A stretch of DNA of 64,000 bases from Stomoxys calcitrans (lineage: Eukaryota; Arthropoda; Insecta; Diptera; Muscidae), in assembly GCF_963082655.1 (NCBI RefSeq), contig NC_081553.1, positions 186,690,752 through 186,754,751 of the forward strand, in the 5' to 3' direction. The position numbers were made by a program, and so were the translations under genes. The notes beneath the pieces were generated by a model. It was not told the origin of the DNA, ran no database searches, and saw nothing but the letters and a program-made list of their open reading frames with translations. Shown one piece after another: positions 55,420-64,000 of this stretch (its first letter is position 1; every line of letters starts with the position of its first letter).

Positions 55420-55800
55420 AAAGTCTATTGCGTGTAGAATATAAATCTGATGTCAAAATGTGGAACCAAGTTTCTGGGGGTCCACCCTTCTCCAAAACAC
55501 CCTCCAAACAGGACTTATTTCCTGACCATGGCCATATGGGACTCAAATAAAAGGTATTTGCGAGTAGAATACAAATCTGATATCCAAATGTGGGACCGAG
55601 TTTTTTGGGGGTCGCCCCTCCCCATAGGATTCCGATATTGCTATACTGTTAGTCAAGATATATTCATAAACTATTTGCGTAGCATGGCATTTCATTGAAA
55701 GCACTTTAGCTGTCGAAAATTAATGTTTAGAGAATAATTTGGTTACATATAATGTAAAAGAACGCGCAGCGGAGCGGGCCCGGTTCAGCTAATCGTATAT
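55420..55800 (+). mobile_element. Helitron-like fragment with 3' end
   Basis: Two internal units (GTAGAATATAAATCTGATGT at 55434 and GTAGAATACAAATCTGATAT at 55564) alternate with TTTCTGGGGGTCCACCC-type and GGGGGTCGCCCCTCCCC strings, as in the element at 16930. The block ends with GAACGCGCAGCGGAGCGGGC then CCGGTTCAGCTAATCG at 55760-55795. That GC-rich end, which can fold, fits the 3' terminus of a Helitron-type element. The 5' end is missing. Confidence 0.5.
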
Positions 55801-55944
55801 AAGAAAAAATCTTTTTAAAGAAAGTTTCTCGAAACACCATGTCTTTTCTTAGATCCTTCATTGCAAAATGATTTGATATAAGAAACAAACGTATACCAGA
55901 AATATTCTTAAAGCACCTAAGCTATAAATTCCACTTTGAAAAAG

Positions 55945-56430
55945 GGGAGCTAAGTTCGGCCGGGCCGAATCATGGGAACCCACCGCCATGGATTCTGCTA
56001 AAAATTTATGCAAATTAAATTTAGTTGAAGGGCATAATTTTATTCCAAACTTCTGTCAAACCAGCACAAATTAAAGCTTCTAGGAATCGAACAAGGATAA
56101 TCGAGAGAACGGTTTATATGGGAGCTATATCAGGTTGTAGACTGATTTGGACCGTACTTGTCACAGTTGTTGGAAGTCATAACAGAGCACTGTGCAAACT
56201 TGATGGGGTCGCAGATTAATATTTCGAGGTGTTACAAACGGAATGACTAGAATAGTATACCACCATTCTTTGGTGGGCGGTATACGAATAAAAATCAGGA
56301 GATCGATTTATATAGAAGCAATATCAATGCACAGACTGAATAAAAACAAATTTAATAAAGTCAGTTTGAAGTCATTGTAAAAAAGCTAAGCCTTAGCGTA
56401 TGAAAATTGCGCCCTCTATAGGCGCAATGT
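55945..56430 (+). repeat. 153-bp family fragments with palindromic terminus
   Basis: Starts with TAAGTTCGGCCGGGCCGAAT (palindrome TTCGGCC-G-GGCCGAA), then CCGCCATGGATTCTGCTAAA. One unit follows (CGGTTTATATGGGAGCTATA near 56110), then the outer segment at 56203-56285 (GAATGACTAGAATAGTATAC), then a partial unit near 56295 (GGAGATCGATTTATATAGAA). This gives the order terminus, unit, outer segment, in one short copy. Confidence 0.65.
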
Positions 56431-56469
56431 ATCATAAAGCATGCATTCAGTGTCGGATCGCCTATTTTT

Positions 56470-56496
56470 GTTCAATTTTGCCAACAAAAATTGAAC
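56470..56496. repeat. Perfect 10-bp-arm hairpin
   Basis: GTTCAATTTT, a 7-nt spacer, AAAATTGAAC. It lies directly upstream of a cluster of ATCGAT motifs. Confidence 0.8.
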
Positions 56497-56504
56497 TTTG
56501 CCGA

Positions 56505-56600
56505 AAGTATCGATAGAAAACATATTAATCGATATTCAGACAAAACATAAAATATCGATAGTGACGATAGTTCCATCGATATTTTGCTAGCACTATCTAC
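56505..56600. promoter_or_regulatory. Cluster of ATCGAT motifs, function unknown
   Basis: AGTATCGATAG, TTAATCGATATT, AATATCGATAGTG and CCATCGATATTT occur within 80 bp. Several are one base from the TATCGATA motif bound by DREF in Drosophila. The cluster may be part of an unknown repeat, and no gene start lies next to it. Regulatory function is inference only. Confidence 0.2.
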
Positions 56601-56654
56601 AAGAGGGTATATAGCAGAGTCGGCCCGGCAGAAACTTAGCACGTTTTTAGTGAG

Positions 56655-56755
56655 GTATTACAATGGATGCAAATGCAAATTTGCCCATGAACATTCCAAT
56701 GAGCGCTGTCCGATTCAATTTTAGGCTCGATGACAATGGATGATAATACTCAAAT
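56655..56755 (-). mobile_element. SINE tail fragment
   Basis: ATGCAAATGCAAATTTGCCC, ATGAACATTCCAATGAGCGC and TGTCCGATTCAATTTTAGGC match the 3' portion of the SINE copies at 9665 and 19590. The tRNA head is absent. Confidence 0.65.
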
Positions 56756-59090
56756 CTAAGTTTAGGTCCAAATTTGAGATATATAAGTTTTTCCTAGTAA
56801 CTAATCAATTGAAATTTTTTGTTTTTTCCAGTTTAACAAACATCATCATTAAAATTTCGTTATTTTTGGATTATTACAAGTCTATTTAACTGGCAATTGT
56901 ATTACCAAACTGATAAGGTAAGTTTCTGAAAATCATAACTTACAAACAATAGATTTAAAATTATATTAAAATTTTTCTGTTAAATTTTTCTCAAAACATA
57001 ATCATAAAATAGTTCTTATTCCTCTACTGGTACAAGGCCCGTTCCTTTTTTATTAATTTGTTATAAATTTGTTTTCATTGAATTTACTTGTATCACCTTA
57101 AGTTATTTTTAAATGGTAATTTAACACTCTTCCCCCATTTGATACCGTTATGTGTTTGACATGTGTTTACAATTGGCAACACTGTCTCCAACAGCTCTCT
57201 CATCCTTTAAGCACTCTCTTTTGGCATGCCTTGTGTGTTGTGCTCATTTCAATTGCCTGGCTGTCACACTCTTTCATTTAGCAACAAATGTAGCATGATA
57301 GAGTACTCGTATTTGTTTATGTGTGCCGCTACTGCAGGCGTTTCATACCTCGCTGTTGTTGTTCGTGCTCAATTAGCATTATAATTGTATCTATGAATTC
57401 CATCAAAATAAACTTAAACGTAACACAAAGCCAAAAGCAAAACACTATAGAAAAAAAAAAAAAAACAAAAATAAGGGGCAAAACAACTAAGCTGCTCTAA
57501 CGGCCGTCTGTCTGTCTGTCTTGTTGACGACCTGACTCTGCTGCAGTGAGCAACAGTATCGCAGGCAGCAGACTTCAGAGACAGTGAAAGAGTTGTCGGT
57601 TGTTTAAGTTGATTTTTATTTTTGATCAACTGGTTTTCTTGGCTGTTTGGTGATGACTGTGATTGTGTTTCACCAGTTTATCTGACGGCTGTCTGTAGAG
57701 ATAGTAGTGTTTAAAACACAGCAACAAAAAAAAGCAATGAATATTGGTAGTAGTAAATTAGACAAAGGCAAAGTCGGAAATATTTACATAAATTTTTTGA
57801 TTTACATATGATTTGATGGTATTGGGTTGGTGTTTATATGCCACATATATTTCTAAGTATTTATAGTTGATACATATACATGCGTACATACATATGTAGG
57901 TATGTATATATAAATATCACTATGTAAGTCTTATAAAAAATCTATTTTTAGTCTCTAATGGGAGGTAGGCTTGAATAATTTATATCCAAAAGGGATTTGG
58001 TATATACATGCATACATGTAAATATAACAGCCTTAAATACCAATTAAATTACACATAGGTATCTTTAATTTTGAATTTTAAGTTAGTAGTCTGAATTTTT
58101 GACACATAAATTCCTTATGTGTTTTATTTTGTTGATTTATTATGAATATTCATACATCCATCCATCCATCCACCCATTCGTTTACTTCGCTTTGCTTATT
58201 TAATTGCAAAAAATCATCATAAAAAGGAATACAAATTAAAAAGAAAACAAAAACAAACTGGTCGTTTGATAAATGTTGAAAAAGACATGTGCTGGTCATA
58301 AGGAGAGGGGTGGGGGTGGGAAGGTATGCACACAAAAATATTTCACACAATTTCAGGTTTTTCATTTTTTGTCTTTTTCGCCTTCGTCTTCTCAACTTTT
58401 TCTGTTTCTCCTCCACATTTAATTAACTCCTTCGCCATCATCATCGTCACACAACACCCCACCACCTTCATTCGCCATTGTTGTTGTTGTTGTCGCAAAT
58501 CATTCATACCGATATACACTCGACCTGGTGCGATGGATGCAGGTCGTATCAAATCGTTTTTAACGGAAGATGAAAACGATTGTTGTTCTGTTTCTGCTGT
58601 TATTTTTTCGTAGCCGTTTTTGTGTGTGTGTTTGTGAGTGTACAAATTCGTCAAGTACTCATGGAGAGTAGAGTGTACTTGTTATTTATTCTCTTTATTG
58701 TGTTTTGAGTTTTTGTGAGCTGAGCAGCCAGCTAGGCTGTGTTGTGTGTAATTAACCCTTTTGGGGATTGTTGTGATTTATGGCTGTTAATTGTTTTATG
58801 GACTATACGAGTGCAAGTAGGTACTTTAAATCATTTATTTCATAAATTAATGTTAATTGATATGGTTATTTAATTTATAACATTAACATTTATTTATCAC
58901 GATTAAAAAATTACTCTGTCTTATTACTTACATTAGGGTGTGAAAATTTTACTTGAAGACACACCAAGGTGGCGTGAAAAAATAGTTAAGTAAACTTTTT
59001 TTATTGGAAAATTGTTGTTTAAATTTCTATAACTTGGAATTTGATACGAAAAAAAAAACTAACGGTGGTTTTCACCTCCAAATGTTAGTG
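56756..59090. other. Low-copy DNA with microsatellites, no gene proven
   Basis: Holds an A-run (57451-57465), CTGTCTGTCTGTC at ~57505, CATCCATCCATCCATCCACC at ~58154, GTTGTTGTTGTTGTC at ~58480, and minus-strand open frames without domains. Few dispersed repeats. Texture is that of fly intron or leader DNA. Confidence 0.4.
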
Positions 59091-59094
59091 ACAT

Positions 59095-59215
59095 TTGTGA
59101 GGTGCTATGCCATGTAAAAACTTCTCCCAAAGAGGTGACGCACTGCGGCACGCTCTTCAGAGTTCCCCTATCATTGAGCTTAAAATTGATGTGAGAAGTT
59201 TGATCCTGTTTCTTA
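59095..59215 (+). mobile_element. SINE body fragment
   Basis: Forward strings GTGAGGTGCTATGCCATGTA, AAAACTTCTCCCAAAGAGGT and ATCATTGAGCTTAAAATTGA are the reverse complement of the bodies at 9665 and 19590. The head is missing. An open frame starting at 59107 begins inside this SINE and is not a gene. Confidence 0.7.
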
Positions 59216-59600
59216 AGGGTGCGAACAGAGTGAGCGATGATTCCGAGCGAAGCCGAGCCGAGCTTATTGGGGCTTATTTTTATGTTGAAATATTGTTTGT
59301 TGCATGTGTTTTGCTTTTATGTCATGTAGTCTTGTTCATTTGTGTTTATAAAATTGCTGCACACGACAATGGACTTGTATGTAACCAGTTTTGTCGCACT
59401 CACAATCTTTATAGTCTTGACAATCTCGGCTCAGCTTTCAGCGCACACCCTATGGGAAAAAATCTCATTATTGCACATACGTCTAGTGGTATCACTTATA
59501 CGCCATTATGAACGGTGGTATAAGTATGGTGAATTATTAAATTACTCATACGACACCTTGGTTCAGATCCAATTTTAATGCCAGATTTTTAGTTTAGCAT
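59216..59600. other. Unassigned sequence
   Basis: GTGAGCGATGATTCCGAGCG and AGCCGAGCCGAGC stand out as GC-rich. The 134-codon frame continuing from the SINE contains a hydrophobic stretch (YVEILFVACVLLLCHVVLFI) but no known family. Confidence 0.3.
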
Positions 59601-59880
59601 CGAAGAAATTTGGGTATCAGATTCGTATTCTACTCCCAAATACCTTTTGTTTAAGCAACGAGATCTGGAGTTTCTGAAAATAAGGATAAGGAGGGAGGGT
59701 CCGCCCCCCTTCAGATATCAAAAAATTTTGTACCCTATTTTCACCATGGCATCACTATGCACCATCTGCAAAAATTTCAAGAAAATCGGTTCGGCCGATT
59801 TTGAGTCTACACGGAACAAACAAAAAACAAACCAAAATACAAACACAAATTGATTTATATATAAGAAGATTAGATTTTAT
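59600..59880 (-). mobile_element. Helitron-like 5' end, minus copy
   Basis: The reverse complement starts TCTTCTTATATATAAATCAA and continues GTGTTTGTATTTTGGTTTG and ACTCAAAATCGGCCGAACCG. The same opening is found at 16930. Internal strings GGGGGGCGGACCCTCCC and GGGAGTAGAATACGAAT follow. Only the 5' portion is present. Confidence 0.5.
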
Positions 59881-60310
59881 TTTATTTCTAATTAGATTTT
59901 ATTTTATTTGAATTTATTGGATTTACATTTATTTTTATTTTTATTTTTATTTTTATTTTTTTTTTTATATTATTTTATTTCTTTTTTCCTTTTTTATATT
60001 ATTTTATTTTATTTTTATTTTATTTTATTTTATATTATTTTATTATATATTATTTTATTTTAGTTTTTTTATTTTATTTCATTATATTTTTATACATTTT
60101 ATTTATTTTATTATTATATATTTTATTTTATTCAATTTTATATTTTATTTCAATTTTTACTTTTAGTTTTATTTTGTTTTATTTTTTTTGTTTGTTTTTT
60201 CTTTTATTTAGTTTTATTTAATGTATTTGTTTTATTTATTACTTTTTTATTTATATTTTATTTAAGTTTATTTATTGTTTTTATTAATTTATTTTATTTA
60301 CTTCTTGTTT
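59870..60310. repeat. TTTTA-rich low-complexity tract, ~440 bp
   Basis: Almost pure A/T with TTTTATTTTATTTTA and TTATTTTTATTTTTA strings, very few C or G. It starts within the outer edge of the Helitron-like copy, where AGATTAGATTTTATTTTATT begins. Confidence 0.9.
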
Positions 60311-62335
60311 TTTACTTTTTTCATAGATATGATCTTCCTTTTCCCTTTATTGTTTTGACACCCTAGCAAACCGCGTTACCAATTCACACCGAATAATTTG
60401 TCTTGCATTTGTTAAATTCTCTGCCTACCATAAACTTTGTGTATCTAATACAAAAAAAAAAAAAACAACTTATTATCGCTTTGATATCTATTCCAAATGT
60501 TTTGTCATTTTCTTTAACACGTTTTGGTCTTTTGACGCATTAAATGCCACTTTAATATTGAATAAATTTCCATATGACAGTCGTTATTGTTACCGTTGTT
60601 TTTTCTTAGACTCTCTGGGGCTCTCTCTCTCTCCTGCGTTCATAGTTCCCTTTAGGCCTGCTCTGATTGGACTTAAAACACACATAAACACTCTGGCACA
60701 TAACGAAACGATTGTTATTGTTCGCGAATCATTTGTCTTGTGTTTTGTTTTATTTTTGATTTTGCGAAATATTATTGATTAGTTTTTAGATAGTTGTTTA
60801 ACATTTCGCATTTAAATAAACGTCGCATAGTTAAGGTTTTATTTCGTATTTATTAACATTGATTTAAGCTACCTAGATATTTATGGGTGTATTGTTTTTT
60901 TTTCCTCAAAAGAGTAGAAAAACAAAAACGCAAGCCATGTGAGCAATCCAAAAGGCTATGCTTAATGAGTGTATGATTCGTGTGAGTGTGTGTGTGTGTG
61001 CGTGTATATATGGCTTGCTGTTTGGCCATATTCTTCGTTCTTCATCGTTTGCGGCCGCTGACAACAAATTAGATAAATATTTACATACTCGTGTTCTTCG
61101 GCATACAATTATAATTTATTTATTTATTCATTTATTCCACCATCACCGCCGCGGCAATCGCGCCGTTAAATGAGCCAACGAATGAGCGATGTTAATTTGT
61201 TATTGGTTATTGTTGTTGTTTTTTCGTGTTTTTCTTTTGAAATTTTTGACTTTGGTACATATGGTAGCAGCGCAGTGTGGCGGTGGACCCAATAGTCATA
61301 TAATTAATGTGTGAATGTGTACCTTAACCGCCCGCTTCACTTGGCGTCTCTTTCAATGGATATCTACGTATGTATGTATGTCGGTTGGATAAGGTAAATG
61401 TACGACACCAGAGCAGACATAAAAAATTATGAGCGCTTATGAACGTATCTACTATAAGTGGTGAGTTCATATAAGAATATGATTTCAATAATAATAAGAA
61501 CAGCAGCAACAATGAATATTAAAAATAAAATATTAAGAATATATTTAACTGAAAGAGATGCCCATCTTTCATGCTTGAGGTTCTAAATTGAATAATAGTA
61601 AAATGGCAACGCTGACCTATAGTGTTTGTGTTCATTTGAGCACTTTCTTCTTACCTGTATTTTATGGGCTCTGAGTGTTCAAAGTTTAAGAGAGAGACAG
61701 AGAGATAGAGAGTCGAGGCGGGTGTTAAGTGATTTTTATTCATTTGAATTAATAATTTTGTTTGTGTTAGGCAGCAACCAAGCCTGCCGCCTGCTTGCCT
61801 CCCTATTTTTTACCTGTTTTGTTTTCTATCTTCTTTAGATCTGTTGTTGTTATTACCAGCAATAACAATTTGTATCTGCAATTGTTATTTATAATGATTA
61901 TGTATCTCTATGCTTACAAACATACATACATAGATATATAAACAACGACAGCTCTCATCATTATCATCATCACCGTTGGTTTTTTCTTATAGATGGGTAG
62001 TGCACAGTGTAGCAAAACTATTACCGTTTGTTTGTTGTGCGCTGTGTGTGAGTTTGTTTACCCACAATTCCGATGATGGCCTACATAAATCATTTAAATG
62101 ATTAATGATAATTGTTTGATTTGTTGAGTTGAATTTTTGTCGGCTACAAAGCCTTTAATTATCACAGATTTCGAAGAGATTTCTACACGTTCATATAAGT
62201 ATAAATCAAAAAAATATTTTTGGAAATAGGTACTCATTGTATATTTATTGGGTATTGTGAAAATATATAAGGGTGGTGTGAAAAACATGTATGAATTTGT
62301 TTCTTCAAGGAACTTGGTTATTTATATATGTTGCT
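60311..62335. other. Low-copy DNA, no gene proven
   Basis: Includes CTCTCTCTCTCTCC (~60620), GTGTGTGTGTGTGCGTG (~60986), TTGTTGTTGTTTTTTCG (~61210), ATGTATGTATG (~61370), and a GAGAGAGACAGAGAGATAGA tract (~61690). GC-richer CACCGCCGCGGCAATCGCGC is at 61143. No coding exon or repeat family is recognised. Confidence 0.4.
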
Positions 62336-62339
62336 ATTG

Positions 62340-62545
62340 AATGAACATTCCATTAAGGAACAGGGGCAAACTTCTTATATATCAATGAGTGCTGTTCGAT
62401 TCTAGATAAAGTTCAATGATAAGGACCTTCTTTTTTATAGTCGAGTCCGAACGACGTGCCGCAGAGCGACACCTCTTTGGGGAGAAGTTTTTACATAAGA
62501 TAGTGACATGCTAACTTTTGCGCTACGGCGGCCTCCATGTTGCTC
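62340..62545 (-). mobile_element. tRNA-derived SINE, internally deleted
   Basis: Plus-strand order: AACATTCCATTAAGGAACAG, ATCAATGAGTGCTGTTCGAT, AGTTCAATGATAAGGACCTT, GAGTCCGAACGACGTGCCGC and GGGGAGAAGTTTTTACATAA. It then jumps straight to the A-box region (GACATGCTAACTTTTGCGCT then ACGGCGGCCTCC). The B box and the section between head and body are missing. Confidence 0.75.
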
Positions 62546-62629
62546 TTAATATGTCTAATAATGAGTTATGTTAGGTTAGATTAGAGTGGCAATGCTTAAA
62601 ATACACTCATCTAGTAATTATTAGTTCAC

Positions 62630-62715
62630 TGTGACAGCACCAAAGCCTCAGATTTGAATCAATCGCACGACCCCCGCAACGGTTATCCAAGCACGCTACC
62701 AGTTGAGCTAAAAAT
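62630..62715 (-). repeat. tRNA-like remnant, a second type
   Basis: Read on the minus strand: TTAGCTCAACTGGTAGCGTG (A-box-like) and GATTCAAATC (B-box-like) about 50 nt apart. The acceptor arms do not pair, so a working tRNA is unlikely. It differs from the SINE head used elsewhere in the window. Confidence 0.4.
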
Positions 62716-62717
62716 TA

Positions 62718-63145
62718 ATAAGGGGGGATTTTTTAAGAGCTATAAGAAAGTTAAAAAACTCATAAATTGTAGAAAAATGCATGAAATTTTTATTTGAATC
62801 GATAGTACGGTCCGTATGATTTAATATTTGAAGATTATGTCATGCAAATGTTGACGGTGTCTGCGCTTCAAAAAGTCCATCCCCTTAGGGCAATTTTGGC
62901 ATACGCTTTCCAACATTTCGGTCGGTATCTCACGAATAAATGCTTCAATGTTGTCTTCCAATACGTCAAATGAAGCGGGCTTGTCTGTATAGACATGAGT
63001 TTTAACATAACCCCCCAAAAATTATTCCAAAGGCGTTAAATCGCACGATCTAGTCGGCCAATTGACCGGTCCCGAACGTGAAATAAAATTTTCGCCGAAC
63101 TCGCCTTACAATAAGTCCATGTTACGCGTGCTTTGTGGCACCGTC
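62718..63145 (-). mobile_element. Tc1/mariner-type transposase, 3' part with TIR
   Basis: The minus strand encodes WPTRSCDLTPLE followed, after a stop-like change, by GGYVKTHVYTDKPASFDVLE, DNIEAFIREIPTEMLESVCQ and GMDFLKRRHRQHLHDIIFKY (ending near 62821). The SCDLTPL string holds the third catalytic acidic residue region of DDE transposases. The same ending is widespread among fly Tc1/mariner-like elements. The end at ~62722 (AAGGGGGGATTTTTTAAGAG) is probably the terminal inverted repeat. The 5' two thirds are missing: LINE copy 3 begins at ~63146. Confidence 0.7.
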
Positions 63146-64000
63146 ATAAGTAAGCTCGTAGTTCTGCGTGTCCCGTTATGACACCAAAAGCTATACTGAC
63201 CTCCTTCTTACTTCCTTTCAGTAATAGTCTCGGTCTATCACGATCCGGATCACCTCATAAGATTTTTGCCGTCCTTCCGACTGTTTCGCGTTTGTCGCTC
63301 ACGTCCTTAAATCAGACTGTGTCGACTCGAAAGGCTTCAATTATCCAAGTTTATCGAAGGCTGTTCTTTGGCTTTCACTGCCAAATCGTCTGCCCTTTCA
63401 TTCCTCCTTACTCCGTTATGGCCCAGCACCCAAACAATGGCGATTTTGCCATCCTCAGAGAAGGCGTTAATCTCCTTCTTACACTCCAAGACTGTTCGTG
63501 ATTTACCGTCCTGATTGTTATTGCCCTGATTGTTATTGCGAGACATTCCGTGATTGCCCGGATTTCCGCCTGTAGGACCGTATTATGATCAGGCAGTCTA
63601 AACCTGATCTCAGGTCAATGTAGACCCCCAGGCCCATTCTGTCCGCTAGCTTCGATCCATCCGTGTAACATGATCTTCCAGACGGCAATGCTAGGGCTCG
63701 GTCAGTCCAAGACTGTGCCGTTGGCAGCAGTGCCTCGCACTCGACCTCAAGTGTTGTCTCAGGTATACGATCGGAAACCTCTTCCCTTTCTTCCAGGTTT
63801 CCTATCGTCGCCTCGATTACACCGCGATGGTATGAGCTGCTCCCATCCTCAATCCATTCCCCCATCACGGGGAATCACGTTTCTTGTAGAGCCAGTGGAC
63901 TATCCTCGGATTCAGGCCCCCTTTTGAGCCTCGGTCTAGCCCAGCCATATGCGATATGCAAGACCCTTTCGGTCCTTCTGCATAGCTGATTCAGATCCTT
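63146..64000 (-). mobile_element. LINE family B, copy 3, runs off the window
   Basis: From the right edge down: the RT end (near 63950, the YDWARP-like region), a junction at ~63930, the 'RIVHWLY' region, a second junction at ~63868, then RNase H with LEVECEALLPTAQSWTDRAL and SCYTDGSKLADRMGLGVYID (intact YTDGSK). The 3' part (63546-63160) shows IVWVLGHNGVRRNERADDLA and VKAKEQPSINL, the terminal His/Asp helix region of RNase H. Compared with copy 2, two segments are deleted here. Same orientation as copies 1 and 2. Confidence 0.75.

Noticed and set aside
59107..59511. 134-codon frame with a hydrophobic segment
   Set aside because: Starts inside a SINE body, has no family match and no supporting exon structure.
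62630..62715. Functional tRNA gene on the minus strand
   Set aside because: Box-like motifs are present but acceptor ends do not pair and the anticodon arm is not clear.

Overview
The window looks like nuclear DNA of a calyptrate (house-fly or stable-fly type) dipteran. It is AT-rich, carries many short CAA/TTG tracts, and is packed with dispersed repeats of the kind found in such genomes: a tRNA-derived SINE whose head gives the 'GGTTCGAATCC' box, LINEs with RNase H, mariner-like TIR elements, Helitron-like fragments and several tandem families. The species cannot be fixed from sequence alone. I found no convincing host protein-coding exon. Every recognisable protein match is a decayed transposon protein, so the window is best read as a large intergenic or intronic stretch colonised by repeats.

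Layout. 0-13 kb is a mosaic of small TIR elements (2.1-2.9 kb), copies of two calyptrate dispersed repeats, decayed LINEs at 5.2-6.2 and 11.3-12.1 kb, and SINEs at 8.5-10.0 kb. 12.9-14.8 kb is low-copy sequence with CAA tracts that resembles a fly 5' leader, but this is unproven. 14.8-19.9 kb holds diverged ~150-bp repeats, a Helitron-like element, a jockey-type LINE and two opposed SINEs. 20.8-26 kb has a ~152-bp tandem array and two LINEs in minus orientation. 26.5-30.2 kb is a 153-bp tandem family with two mariner-type MITEs, one inserted in it at a recognisable TA. 31.6-34.2 kb carries more of the same family, including a perfect 164-bp duplication, and 34.5-35.2 kb is another LINE remnant.

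36-49 kb is the most distinctive part. A 23-bp minisatellite (36.0-36.8 kb) is followed by two very long blocks of a 31-bp satellite (38.5-43.9 and 45.8-48.9 kb). The blocks lie mainly in opposite orientation around a 1.9-kb non-satellite spacer. Each unit contains a stem-loop whose arms are kept while the loop varies, and at least one pair of paralogous units shows a compensated arm change.

50-64 kb returns to dispersed repeats: the 153-bp family with its outer end, two more copies of the same RNase H LINE (51.1-53.1 and 63.1-64.0 kb), Helitron-like ends, a cluster of ATCGAT motifs, SINE pieces and the 3' part of a Tc1/mariner-type transposase. Low-copy stretches lie between them (49.0-50.3, 54-55.4, 56.8-59.1, 60.3-62.3 kb).

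No gene network can be described. The relations that can be read are between repeats: which inserted into which, which amplified in tandem, and which have been deleted internally. Transcription, if any, would come from the SINE Pol III boxes or from an undetected host promoter.
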